Assembly: GCF_022024015.1 (NCBI RefSeq)
Contig: NZ_CP091786.1
Coordinates: forward strand, 2,170,001-2,234,000
Reading direction: 5' to 3'
Length of the DNA stretch: 64,000 nucleotides
Origin: Prevotella sp. E9-3
GTDB taxonomy: Bacteria > Bacteroidota > Bacteroidia > Bacteroidales > Bacteroidaceae
Below are positions 37,928 to 46,022 of this stretch, in pieces (positions within the stretch are counted from its first letter, which is position 1; each line of letters opens with the position of its first letter). The notes beneath the pieces are model-generated. The model ran no database searches. It had not been told where the DNA came from and was given only the letters and a program-made list of their open reading frames with translations. The translations under genes were made by a program, and so were the position numbers.

Positions 37928-38197
37928 ATGGCTAACAAAAGAACACTAAAGCGCGGCATCAATCTAATCTGCGAAGAACTGTTTTCTGAATGTATTGCCG
38001 CTTCACTCTACGGAGCTGATGGTCACAAGGATAACGCCGATGCTCTCTTATTTTCTATTGTTAAGATGCAGGCCGACTTTACTTGTCGCGTTTGCCATCC
38101 AGAGCCAGGCATGCTTCCCAAACAGTACTACAAGACATTGCGCCAAAAATTTACGGCCCAAGTAGGTGAGATTGTTGATCAGATCAACAATTTCTAA
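37928..38197 (+). CDS. Conserved small protein of unknown function
   Basis: 89-residue soluble protein (MANKRTLKRGINLICEELF), largely helical, with cysteines at LICEEL, FSECI and the pair FTCRVCHPEPG. I do not recognise a characterised family, though short proteins of this kind beginning ANKR-LK are common in Bacteroidales. A good promoter precedes it and an acyltransferase gene follows 46 bases later, so it is likely real and expressed. The CxxC pair might bind metal; that is speculation. Confidence 0.7.
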   Translation: MANKRTLKRGINLICEELFSECIAASLYGADGHKDNADALLFSIVKMQADFTCRVCHPEPGMLPKQYYKTLRQKFTAQVGEIVDQINNF

Positions 38198-38243
38198 TTC
38201 TATTTTCAATTATTTACTTTATTTGAACCGAGTTACTCTTATT

Positions 38244-38798
38244 ATGTGGAAGAAATTCTGTAACTGGCTATTGTACAAGCGAATGGGATGGCGTGCCGAA
38301 GTTTCGGAGCCCCATCCCGATAAATATATTATCTGTCTGGCTCCTCACACTAGCAATTGGGATTTTCTTATTGGCCAACTTTATAATGGTGCGATGGGGT
38401 TGGGCTCCAATTTTTTAATGAAGAAAGAATGGTTTTTCTGGCCATTAGGTCCTATCTTCCGCAAGATGGGCGGTATTCCTGTATATCGTCAGAAACACAT
38501 GCGTATGACCGATGCAATGGCTGAAACAGCACGAAAGGCAACCACTTTTCATCTATGTATTACACCAGAGGGAACTCGTTCTCGGGTAGAAGAATGGAAG
38601 AAAGGTTTTTATTTCATAGCCCAAGGTGCAGGCATTCCAATTCTTCTTTATGGTATTGACTACGAACGCAAACTGATCCAGTGCACCAAGACAATCATAC
38701 CCACTGGTGATATTGAAGCCGACATGCGCGATATTAAACTCTATTTCAAGGACTTCAAAGGTAAAAACCCAGAGAATTTCACGATTGGAGAAATATAA
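38244..38798 (+). CDS. Lysophospholipid acyltransferase-family protein
   Basis: Likely membrane-associated 1-acylglycerol-3-phosphate-type acyltransferase. The ATG at 38244 (MWKKFCNWLLYKRMGW) gives 184 residues; the longer frame overlaps the upstream gene. LAPHTSNWDFLIG provides the H-x4-D catalytic motif, MGGIPVYR follows, and ITPEGTRSRVEEWKKGF matches the third motif with the conserved PEGTRS. Short members such as this act on varied acceptors, so the substrate is open. The amidase-like gene starts five bases after its stop. Confidence 0.85.
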   Translation: MWKKFCNWLLYKRMGWRAEVSEPHPDKYIICLAPHTSNWDFLIGQLYNGAMGLGSNFLMKKEWFFWPLGPIFRKMGGIPVYRQKHMRMTDAMAETARKATTFHLCITPEGTRSRVEEWKKGFYFIAQGAGIPILLYGIDYERKLIQCTKTIIPTGDIEADMRDIKLYFKDFKGKNPENFTIGEI

Positions 38799-38802
38799 GG
38801 AA

Positions 38803-41397
38803 ATGAAGATCTTTACTAAACGATTCTTTTTTGTAGCAGGGGCATTATTTATGCCACTGCTTCCTTCTTTTCTATTGGATGCCCAACCAACAAGTTGGGA
38901 GAAAATTGAGCATATAGGAAAGCCATGGGTTAGCAATGTCTCACGTCCTTATGAAATCACTGAAGGAATGGAAGGGCGTCACTTGGCGCTATGGGCTTCA
39001 CATGGTCGTTTTTACGATATAGGAAAAGAGCGTTGGCGATGGCAGCGTCCCCCACTCTACACTACTTGCGAGGACCTGTTTACCCAAACCATTGTGGTTC
39101 CCTACCTCATGCCCATGTTGGAAAATGCAGGAGCCATTGTTTTTTCCCCTCGCGAACGCGACTGGCAACGTCATGAAGTGATTGTTGACAATGACGGTTC
39201 CAATTCTTCCCTTTATTTTGAAACCCAAGAGCACAACCACTGGATGCGCTGCATGGACAAAGGGTTTGCCTTTCACAATGGCTATTATCATGATGGTGAG
39301 AATCCTTTCGAAGCAGGAACAGCACGTATGGTAGAAGCCACCAAGGATGCCAACAACCTGAGCACCGTGAACTACCAGCCTAATATTCCTGAAAGTGGGA
39401 AATATGCTGTGTACGTAAGCTACCAGACATTACCTTCAAGTGTTGACGATGCTCATTATATTGTTTGGCACCAAGGTCAGAAAACCGAATTCAGGGTAAA
39501 CCAGCGAATGGGTGGTTCCACCTGGGTTTATTTAGGCACCTTCACTTTCGATAGCGGATGCAATGAGCAGAATCGTGTGGTACTAACCAATCAAAGCCAG
39601 CAAATAGGTATGGTCACGGCCGATGCGGTACGTTTTGGCGGTGGTATGGGCAACATTGAGCGCGGTGGTGATGTGAGTCATCTGCCCCGATGCCTTGAGG
39701 GTGCCCGATATTATGCCCAGTGGGCTGGTATGCCATATAATGTCTATTCATCCAAAAATGGTGAGAACGACTACGCCGATGACATTAATGCCCGTTCATT
39801 GATGCTCAACGAATTGTGCGGTGGTTCTGTCTATGCACCAGATTCCACAGGTCGCAAAGTACCCATTGAGCTATCGTTAGCCGTTCATAGTGATGCCGGT
39901 TATAATAAGCCCGATGGTGAAGGTATTTATGGTTCATTGACCATCTGTACTACAGGCTATGGCGATTCACTTTTGGCTGCAGGCTGTTCACGCCAGATGT
40001 CGAAAGAACTGGCTTCTGAGTTATTAGACAATACCACAGCCGACCTTCAGTATCGCTATCGCACATGGGAGCCTCGAGAAGTATATGATCGCAACTACTC
40101 TGAAACGCGTGTTCCCATAGTACCTTCTGCTATCCTTGAAACCCTGTCCCACCAGAGTTTCAATGATATGCGCTATGGCCTTGACCCCAACTTTCGTTTC
40201 ACGTTGGCTCGTTCTATCTACAAGACACTGCTCAAATATACAGCACGCAAACACCACAAGGATTACGTTGTAACTCCTCTTACTCCTCATAATTTCAATA
40301 TCGAATTTACTGAACAAGGCGATGGTCAGGTGATCATCAGTTGGACACCGACTCTCGATTCGCAGGAGCCGACATCCAAACCTACGGCTTACGTACTATA
40401 TATCGCTGAAGGAGATGGAGATTTCGACAATGGTACTCTCATCAAGGGAACGGCTGTTACCACCCGACTTCGCCCGGGAGCCCTTGTTCATTTCCGAGTA
40501 GCAGCTGTCAACAATGGCGGCATCAGTTTCCCCTCACAAGTACTCACCGCTTCTTACCAGTCGGCAGAAAGCAAGAAGATCCTCATTATCGATGGCTTCC
40601 AGCGTCTTTCCTCTCCATCAGTGACAGCTCAGGGATTCGATTTAGACGATGATCCTGGCATAACCTTTGGCCGCACCTGTGGTATTCTTGGCCGTCAAAG
40701 AGGTTTCGATCCGGCCTTTATTGGCATTGAGGATTCTACCGGCTTGGGATACACCTCTTCAGAGATGGAAGGCCGCTTCATTGGTGGCCATGAATTCGAT
40801 TATGTACGCTCCCACGCTAAGGCAATCTTTAATTCCGGCAAGTACAACATCATCAGTTGTTCTTCCGAAGCCATCGACCGTCAGCCATTGTACAAATACG
40901 ATGCTGTCGATTTGCTACTGGGCCTGCAATGCGACGACGGGCATAGTCTTCTGACGTATAAGGCCTTCCCCGACAATCTTCGCAGTTCCATCAGCCAATA
41001 TGCCGTTCAGGGAGGTCGTATCTTGACCAGCGGAGCCTATATTGGTCGTGACATGAAAAGTGACGATGACATTTTCTTCCTTTCCGAAGTCCTTAAATGT
41101 CAGCACTTCGGAACTTATCGCGACTCCATTGAGACCATCAAGGGACTGGGCACCACTTTCGATTTCTATCACCAGCTAAACGAGCAGCATTATGCCGCCA
41201 CGTCGTGCGATGTTCTGATGCCTGTTTCTGAAGGAGCCTTCTGTGCCATGCTTTACGGCAATGGAACAAGTGCTGCCACAGCCTATCGCGGCCCTGGCTA
41301 CAGAACCTTCACAATGGGCTTTCCCTTGGAATGCATCAAGGAAGACAGCAAGCGGACAGCCATCATGCGGGGAGTTCTGAATTTCCTTCTGCAATAA
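38803..41397 (+). CDS. Secreted amidase-like protein with golvesin-like and FnIII domains
   Basis: 864-residue exported protein. The ATG at 38803 gives a signal peptide (MKIFTKRFFFVAGALFMPLLP, cleavage near LLDAQ). The N-terminal part and the later ELSLAVHSDAGYN and RDYN-like segments resemble zinc amidase regions of N-acetylmuramoyl-L-alanine amidases. Inserted between them is a golvesin-type domain (SGKYAVYVSYQTLPSSVDDAHYIV, TADAVRFGGGMG). A fibronectin type III-like domain (HNFNIEFTEQGDGQVIISW) and a long C-terminal domain follow. Similar proteins are often labelled xanthan lyase, a name I would not rely on. It probably remodels peptidoglycan. Confidence 0.7.
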   Translation: MKIFTKRFFFVAGALFMPLLPSFLLDAQPTSWEKIEHIGKPWVSNVSRPYEITEGMEGRHLALWASHGRFYDIGKERWRWQRPPLYTTCEDLFTQTIVVPYLMPMLENAGAIVFSPRERDWQRHEVIVDNDGSNSSLYFETQEHNHWMRCMDKGFAFHNGYYHDGENPFEAGTARMVEATKDANNLSTVNYQPNIPESGKYAVYVSYQTLPSSVDDAHYIVWHQGQKTEFRVNQRMGGSTWVYLGTFTFDSGCNEQNRVVLTNQSQQIGMVTADAVRFGGGMGNIERGGDVSHLPRCLEGARYYAQWAGMPYNVYSSKNGENDYADDINARSLMLNELCGGSVYAPDSTGRKVPIELSLAVHSDAGYNKPDGEGIYGSLTICTTGYGDSLLAAGCSRQMSKELASELLDNTTADLQYRYRTWEPREVYDRNYSETRVPIVPSAILETLSHQSFNDMRYGLDPNFRFTLARSIYKTLLKYTARKHHKDYVVTPLTPHNFNIEFTEQGDGQVIISWTPTLDSQEPTSKPTAYVLYIAEGDGDFDNGTLIKGTAVTTRLRPGALVHFRVAAVNNGGISFPSQVLTASYQSAESKKILIIDGFQRLSSPSVTAQGFDLDDDPGITFGRTCGILGRQRGFDPAFIGIEDSTGLGYTSSEMEGRFIGGHEFDYVRSHAKAIFNSGKYNIISCSSEAIDRQPLYKYDAVDLLLGLQCDDGHSLLTYKAFPDNLRSSISQYAVQGGRILTSGAYIGRDMKSDDDIFFLSEVLKCQHFGTYRDSIETIKGLGTTFDFYHQLNEQHYAATSCDVLMPVSEGAFCAMLYGNGTSAATAYRGPGYRTFTMGFPLECIKEDSKRTAIMRGVLNFLLQ

Positions 41398-41454
41398 TTG
41401 TCGGCCCTATCACCTCTTTATTAATAGAATATACAACTTAAATAATAAACTGTT

Positions 41455-41793
41455 ATGAACAAAATACAAGCAAACGCTTCAGGAACACGAAGCATTGAAG
41501 TAAGTGAACAACATTTGGCCACTATCGACCAGTATCAACTGTTTCGTGATCTGATCGACTCCAATGGCATCGTTGACGAACAGGTACTCGACAAGCTGAA
41601 ACTGAACGTCCGTTCACTGCTCGAGTCAGAAACCGGCAACGACAAGAACCTGCTCGACCTCTGTCTCGATGTCATCTATCATCAGAACATGAAAGCATTC
41701 GGTCTTCAGCAGTTAGTACTCCTCTATATTAATTGGAAGAACTCCCAAGAGACTAAAGCCCCCCAACAGGAAGCAAACGATCAGGAAGCCTAA
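41455..41793 (+). CDS. Small helical protein of unknown function upstream of YgiQ
   Basis: 112-residue hydrophilic protein without signal peptide, mostly alpha-helical (DQYQLFRDLIDSNGIVDEQVLDKLKLNVRSLLE), ending in a Gln/Glu-rich tail. I do not recognise the family. It begins 57 bases after the amidase-like gene and stops six bases before ygiQ, so it is probably co-transcribed with the latter. Confidence 0.6.
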   Translation: MNKIQANASGTRSIEVSEQHLATIDQYQLFRDLIDSNGIVDEQVLDKLKLNVRSLLESETGNDKNLLDLCLDVIYHQNMKAFGLQQLVLLYINWKNSQETKAPQQEANDQEA

Positions 41794-41799
41794 TAGCCA

Positions 41800-43812
41800 A
41801 TGGAGTATAGACTGACCGACTTTCTTCCTACCACCAAAAAGGAACTTGAACTCAGGGGATGGGATGAGGTGGATATCATCCTCTTCTCTGCCGATGCCTA
41901 TGTGGATCACCCCTCATTTGGCGCAGCCGTGATTGGCCGCACCCTTGAGGCAGCAGGCTATCGTGTGGCCATTATTCCCCAGCCCGACTGGCACGGCGAC
42001 TACCGCGACTTCAAGAAGTTGGGGCGCCCACGCCTTTTCTTCGGCATTGCGCCGGGCTGCATGGATTCAATGGTCAACAAATACACCGCTGCCCGCCGAC
42101 TGCGCTCGGAGGATGCCTATAGCCCTGACGGTCGTCACGACATGCGTCCGGAATATCCCACCATTGTCTATGCCAAGATTCTCAAGGAGCTCTATCCCGA
42201 CGTCCCTGTGGTGCTGGGCGGCATCGAAGCCTCCTTGCGCCGCGTCACTCACTACGACTATTGGAGTGATGAGCTCAAGAAATGCCTGCTATGCTATTCA
42301 CCTGCCGACATGATCACCTATGGCATGGGCGAGAAAGTGACCATACAGTTGGCCCATCGACTGGCTGCCGGCGAACATATCAAAGACATCAAGGACCTTC
42401 CCCAAACGGTATTCCTGGCCCGAAAGGAAGACATCCCCGGCGGTATCACCGATTGTGACATTGTGCTCCATTCTCATGAGGAGTGCTTGAAGAACAAGCG
42501 TGCACAGGCTGAAAACTTCCGTCAGGTTGAGGAACAGTCAAACATGATGCACGCCCAGCGATTGTTGCAAGGTGTTGACGGTCGATATGTAGTGGTGAAT
42601 CCACCATTCCCGCCCATGACTACCGAAGAGCTCGATGCCTCGTTCGACCTGCCCTACACACGCCAGCCTCACCCCAAGTATAAGGGTAAGCGCATTCCAG
42701 CCTACGACATGATCAAGTTCTCGGTGAACATTCATCGTGGCTGCTTTGGCGGATGCGCCTTCTGCACCATCTCGGCCCATCAGGGCAAGTTCATCACCTG
42801 TCGGTCGAAGGAGAGCATTCTCCATGAGGTGAGACAGATTGTTGAGATGCCCGACTTCAAGGGCAACCTTTCCGACCTGGGTGGTCCATCGGCCAATATG
42901 TATGGCATGAGCGGCAAAAACAAGAATGCCTGCGAGAAATGTCGCCGGCCGTCGTGCATCCACCCTCAGATTTGCCCGAACCTGAATACCGACCATTCCA
43001 AGCTACTCGAAGTATATCGTGCTGTCGATGCCCTCCCTGGCATCAAGCATAGCTATATTGGTAGCGGTGTGCGTTATGACTTGCTCTTACATCGTAGTAA
43101 GGACGAAGCCAGCAACAAGGCAGCCATGGAATATACCCGTGAACTGATAACGCACCACGTTAGTGGACGCCTCAAGGTAGCCCCCGAGCACACCAGCGAC
43201 CGGGTACTCTATTTGATGCGCAAGCCCTCTTTCCAGCAGTTCTACGAATTCAAGCGCATCTTCGACCGTATCAATCGCGAAGAAGGCTTACGCCAGCAAA
43301 TCATCCCCTACTTCATCTCCAGTCACCCTGGTTGTCAGGAGGAAGATATGGCCGAGCTGGCTGTCATCACCAAGAACCTCGATTTCCATTTGGAACAGGT
43401 GCAGGACTTCACGCCCACGCCACTCACCAATGCCACCGAGACCTGGTACACAGGCTTCGACCCATACACCCTCGAACCCGTGTTCAGTGCCAAGACGCCG
43501 AAAGAGAAGCAGGCCCAGCGACAGTTCTTCTTCTGGTACAAACCTGAAGAGCGCCGTGGCATCGAACAGTCCCTACGCCGCATTGGCCGTCCCGACCTTA
43601 TAGCAAAACTCTACAGCGGAATGCCTCCGCAAGGCGGTTATCGCCCGGCCTCCTATGGGCCTAAGCCTGCCGACAAGTCGTCGAACGGTAAACACACTGG
43701 CGGCAAGCCCAAATCATACAATCCGAATTTCACCAATGAAAATAATAGAGCAAAGCATCGTAGCGAAAAACCCCAGCAAGAAAAGCGAGGACGGAATCGT
43801 CACAACTTCTGA
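41800..43812 (+). CDS. YgiQ-family radical SAM protein (UPF0313)
   Basis: 670-residue radical-SAM protein. The N-terminal 280 residues carry the family region (VDHPSFGAAVIGRTLEAAGYRVAIIPQPDW). The cluster motif is HRGCFGGCAFCTISAHQG, with Cys315, Cys319 and Cys322. A second cysteine group follows in ACEKCRRPSCIHPQICPN. The C-terminus is basic and disordered (DKSSNGKHTGGKPKS). The reaction is unknown for the family. The last 77 bases overlap the start of the next gene in another frame. Confidence 0.9.
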   Translation: MEYRLTDFLPTTKKELELRGWDEVDIILFSADAYVDHPSFGAAVIGRTLEAAGYRVAIIPQPDWHGDYRDFKKLGRPRLFFGIAPGCMDSMVNKYTAARRLRSEDAYSPDGRHDMRPEYPTIVYAKILKELYPDVPVVLGGIEASLRRVTHYDYWSDELKKCLLCYSPADMITYGMGEKVTIQLAHRLAAGEHIKDIKDLPQTVFLARKEDIPGGITDCDIVLHSHEECLKNKRAQAENFRQVEEQSNMMHAQRLLQGVDGRYVVVNPPFPPMTTEELDASFDLPYTRQPHPKYKGKRIPAYDMIKFSVNIHRGCFGGCAFCTISAHQGKFITCRSKESILHEVRQIVEMPDFKGNLSDLGGPSANMYGMSGKNKNACEKCRRPSCIHPQICPNLNTDHSKLLEVYRAVDALPGIKHSYIGSGVRYDLLLHRSKDEASNKAAMEYTRELITHHVSGRLKVAPEHTSDRVLYLMRKPSFQQFYEFKRIFDRINREEGLRQQIIPYFISSHPGCQEEDMAELAVITKNLDFHLEQVQDFTPTPLTNATETWYTGFDPYTLEPVFSAKTPKEKQAQRQFFFWYKPEERRGIEQSLRRIGRPDLIAKLYSGMPPQGGYRPASYGPKPADKSSNGKHTGGKPKSYNPNFTNENNRAKHRSEKPQQEKRGRNRHNF

Positions 43813-44581
43813 TTTCATTGCTGTTATCGATGGCTCAACATCCAAGACCGACCGTCGCTACAGTTTCTTCAGTAGCAACGGTCGGTACACTATGAACATC
43901 ATCAGCAAATTCCTGCGCCATGCCCCAAAAGACATGTCCTGCCATCAGTTCTGCCTGGGTGCATCCCGTGCCGTGGCCAAACACTATCGGCAGTCACAGC
44001 TACAGCACCTGAGTCTGCATCCCGAAGAACGCCTCACCGCCTCCTGCATCGTTTACAGCCGACTGAGGCGCGAAATCTGGATGATAGGCGACTGCCAGTG
44101 CCTGCTCATCCCTTCCGTTTCCTCCCCCAGTCAGGCACTACCGGCCTCTTCCGCCACTCCCCAGTATTTCGACAATCCCAAGCCCTACGAACAGGAGCTT
44201 GCCGAGCAGCGTGCCTCTATCATCCGCAACAGTCCGCTGCCCAAGGAGCATTTCCTTACCGACGATACTGCACGGGCAGCCATCATCCCTCACATGCTCG
44301 AGACGATGAAGAATCAGAACAAGACCTACGCCGTTATCGACGGCTTCCCTGTGGCCGAGCAGCATGTGCGCACCATCACCCTCGACTTCCAGCCGTGGGA
44401 GATTGTTCTTGCCTCCGACGGCTATCCTTTCCTCGAGCCCACCCTCCAGGCATCCGAAGCCAAGCTGGCCGAGCAGCGGCTCAACGACCCTTTAAACATC
44501 GGCACCTTCAAGGCCACCAAAGCCTTTGTTGAAGGCAATAACTCCTTTGACGATCGTGCCTACATCAGATTTAAGGTCTGA
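43736..44581 (+). CDS. PP2C-like phosphatase-fold protein
   Basis: 281 residues from the ATG at 43736 (MKIIEQSIVAKNPSKKSED); the start lies inside the end of ygiQ in another frame. Features recall PP2C phosphatases: FIAVIDGSTS near the start (DG metal-binding motif), LTASCIVYSRLRREIWMIGDCQCLL (like VGDSRxYL), EIVLASDGYPFLEP (like LASDGL) and SFDDRAYIRF at the end (like DNxTxI). I infer a PP2C fold; catalytic activity is less certain because the motif spacing is loose. It is probably co-transcribed with ygiQ. Confidence 0.65.
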   Translation: MKIIEQSIVAKNPSKKSEDGIVTTSDFIAVIDGSTSKTDRRYSFFSSNGRYTMNIISKFLRHAPKDMSCHQFCLGASRAVAKHYRQSQLQHLSLHPEERLTASCIVYSRLRREIWMIGDCQCLLIPSVSSPSQALPASSATPQYFDNPKPYEQELAEQRASIIRNSPLPKEHFLTDDTARAAIIPHMLETMKNQNKTYAVIDGFPVAEQHVRTITLDFQPWEIVLASDGYPFLEPTLQASEAKLAEQRLNDPLNIGTFKATKAFVEGNNSFDDRAYIRFKV

Positions 44582-44583
44582 AA

Positions 44584-44615
44584 TTTGGTAGATAGCAAAA
44601 AAAATCATACCTTTG
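44584..44615 (+). promoter_or_regulatory. Promoter of tRNA-Arg
   Basis: TTTG at 44584-44587, 20 bases, then TACCTTTG at 44608-44615, 47 bases upstream of the tRNA. Confidence 0.7.
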
Positions 44616-44662
44616 CAGCCGCAAAATGGATTTTATCTAAAAGAAATCCTATTTATATGGTC

Positions 44663-44736
44663 GGTCTCGTAGCTCAGTTGGATAGAGCAACAGCCTTCTA
44701 AGCTGTGGGTCTTGGGTTCGAATCCCAACGGGATCA
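44663..44736 (+). tRNA. tRNA-Arg, anticodon TCT
   Basis: A 74-base cloverleaf: acceptor GGTCTCG pairs with CGGGATC (two G-U pairs), D arm GCTC-AGTTGGATA-GAGC, anticodon arm ACAGC-CTTCTAA-GCTGT with anticodon TCT (reads AGA), and T arm TTGGG-TTCGAAT-CCCAA. The discriminator base is A and CCA is not encoded. It is followed by a terminator and by several partial copies of its 3' end. Confidence 0.97.
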
Positions 44737-44745
44737 CGAAAGATT

Positions 44746-44800
44746 AAAAGGTTCCAAAGAATAAAGCTTGCTTTAAATTCTTTGGAGCCTTTTAAGATTT
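44746..44800 (+). terminator. Terminator of tRNA-Arg
   Basis: AAAAGGTTCCAAAGAAT (44746-44762) pairs with ATTCTTTGGAGCCTTTT (44777-44793), a 17-bp stem with one G-U pair. The end of this hairpin (CCTTTTAAGATTTTG) recurs at 45391-45405. Confidence 0.85.
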
Positions 44801-44808
44801 TGTAGGAT

Positions 44809-44822
44809 GGCTGGCGCCAGCC
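44809..44822. repeat. 14-bp perfect palindrome
   Basis: GGCTGGCGCCAGCC is its own reverse complement, and flanking TGTAGG/CCTACA extends the dyad with a two-base interruption. It marks the border between the tRNA terminator and the tandem array. Confidence 0.6.
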
Positions 44823-44924
44823 TACAGAGATCGACAAAGTCAATCCCAACAGAACCAGCCTACAGGGATAGACGCAGTCAATCCCAACGGGATCAGGGAT
44901 CGACGCAATCTATTCCAACAGAAC
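44818..44924. repeat. 38-bp tandem array carrying the tRNA-Arg 3' tail
   Basis: Two full units (44818-44855 and 44856-44893) and one shorter unit (44894-44924) of a sequence starting CAGCCTACAG and ending TCAATCCCAACGGGAT or a variant. The last part copies the T-arm and acceptor end of the tRNA (AATCCCAACGGGATCA, 44721-44736). Another partial copy lies at 45376-45392. Confidence 0.75.
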
Positions 44925-45020
44925 CACAAAGGATGGCTTCCTTTGCCGAAAATATCACGAAAAATATTGGAATCTCAAAAATCAGTGCACCAAAATGGTA
45001 CACGATTCAAAATAAATATT

Positions 45021-45028
45021 TATCTTTG
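45021..45028 (+). promoter_or_regulatory. Promoter box of the antitoxin-like gene
   Basis: TATCTTTG fits TAnnTTTG and lies 28 bases before the ATG at 45057. This supports the shorter reading frame. Confidence 0.55.
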
Positions 45029-45056
45029 CACCAGGATTACTAATAAAGACATTATT

Positions 45057-45323
45057 ATGGTAGTTGTAACAGGTAGAGATTTTAGGGCGAATACGGCAAA
45101 ATATATTGACGTAGCTTTTCGAGGCGAGGACGTGGTAGTAAAATCACGTGCAGGCAGTTTTCGCGTTGTTCCCATTACAGAGGACGACATTGTAGTTAAC
45201 AAGCGCGACTTGGCAGCAGAGCTTCGTGGAGCTTTGATTGAGGCCAAGGAATCTATTGACGGCAAACGTAAGCTGAATACCTTAGACCATTTAATCAATG
45301 AACTTCGAAATTCAAACGACTAG
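45057..45323 (+). CDS. Phd/YefM-like antitoxin, orphan
   Basis: 88-residue protein (MVVVTGRDFRANTAKYIDVAF) matching the antitoxin pattern of a short N-terminal strand, a helix with FRANxxKYxD, then GEDVVVKSRAGSFRVVPI and a disordered acidic/basic C-terminal tail that would wrap a toxin. Such proteins bind their own promoter and neutralise a RelE/YoeB-type toxin. No toxin gene follows: the next 400 bases are repeat sequence. It is therefore an orphan or a remnant of a toxin-antitoxin pair. Confidence 0.7.
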   Translation: MVVVTGRDFRANTAKYIDVAFRGEDVVVKSRAGSFRVVPITEDDIVVNKRDLAAELRGALIEAKESIDGKRKLNTLDHLINELRNSND

Positions 45324-45375
45324 TTAGTGCAAAGTCAGGGCAGCCTGAAAGTACCAAAACACGATTCATAACAAG

Positions 45376-45780
45376 TCAATCCCAACGGAACCTTTTAAGA
45401 TTTTGAAACAAGATTTTTCGGCAGATTTTAAGCGAAGCGACCTGGAATTAAGGGTCGTCGTTTCACTCCTCAAAATCAAACGGAAAATCTTATAAGAAAA
45501 TCTTACAAATAATCTTTCTTTTCGACCACGGATTGAACGGATGGAACGGATTTTTAAACAAAAACCATAAAATACTCCCTTTCACAAAGGGGAAAACCTC
45601 GGACCTACGGTCCTGGAAAACCACCCTCACGGGCGCGCTGCATAGCGGTTTTTCAGGACCGTAGGTCCAGGTTTTTCATTTTGTGAAATAAAATGGGTTA
45701 TTATGGTTTTCTTTTAAAAAACGCAGGACAATAAAAAATCCGTTCCATCCGTGCAATCCGTGTTCGTAAAAAAAGATTTT
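45376..45780. repeat. Modular intergenic repeat tract 1
   Basis: Starts with a tRNA-tail copy (45376-45392). Then comes module C (about 45395-45515: AAGATTTT, CAGATTTTAAGCG, GGTCGTCGTT, CTCCTCAAAATC). Next is module A (TTTCGACCACGGATTGAACG, then CAAAAACCATAAA), a long hairpin module B (45594-45675), and a second A-type part (ATCCGTTCCATCCGTGCAAT, 45741-45775). No credible gene lies in it. Confidence 0.8.
45594..45675. repeat. Long hairpin, repeat module B copy 1
   Basis: GGACCTACGGTCCTGGAAAA plus CC (45601-45622) pairs with the sequence at 45647-45668 over 22 bp with one mismatch, around a 24-base loop holding GGGCGCGCTGCATAGC. AAACCT/AGGTTT extends the stem. It recurs at 46966-47047 and, reversed and cut short, at 57332-57373. 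Confidence 0.8.
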
Positions 45781-45785
45781 CCTTT

Positions 45786-46016
45786 TCAACCCTTTTTGTC
45801 TCCTGCTATAAGTAGGATGAGCCAAGTCAACAGAGGCGAAATGAAAAATGAAAGAAGTATCCATCCGAGCGGATCCCTGTGCCTTTTCCTGGCCATACTC
45901 CGCGTGATGCCAAAGTATAACCAATAGAAAAGAGCCAGAAGCCCTACAACATACAATATTCCCAGCGGTACCTGCCACACCGCAGGGTCAACCACTATTT
46001 TAGCAATAAGACTCAT
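45786..46016 (-). CDS. Small two-helix membrane protein
   Basis: 76 residues with two membrane helices (VWQVPLGILYVVGLLALFYWLYFG and WILLSFFISPLLTWLILLIAG) joined by a basic loop (ITRSMARKRHRDPLG). I do not recognise a family. It starts six bases after the stop of the 46 kb gene and is probably co-transcribed with it. The basic loop and short tail predict both ends on the periplasmic side or an inward hairpin; I cannot decide. Confidence 0.6.
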   Translation of the reverse strand: MSLIAKIVVDPAVWQVPLGILYVVGLLALFYWLYFGITRSMARKRHRDPLGWILLSFFISPLLTWLILLIAGDKKG

Positions 46017-46022
46017 TCCACA

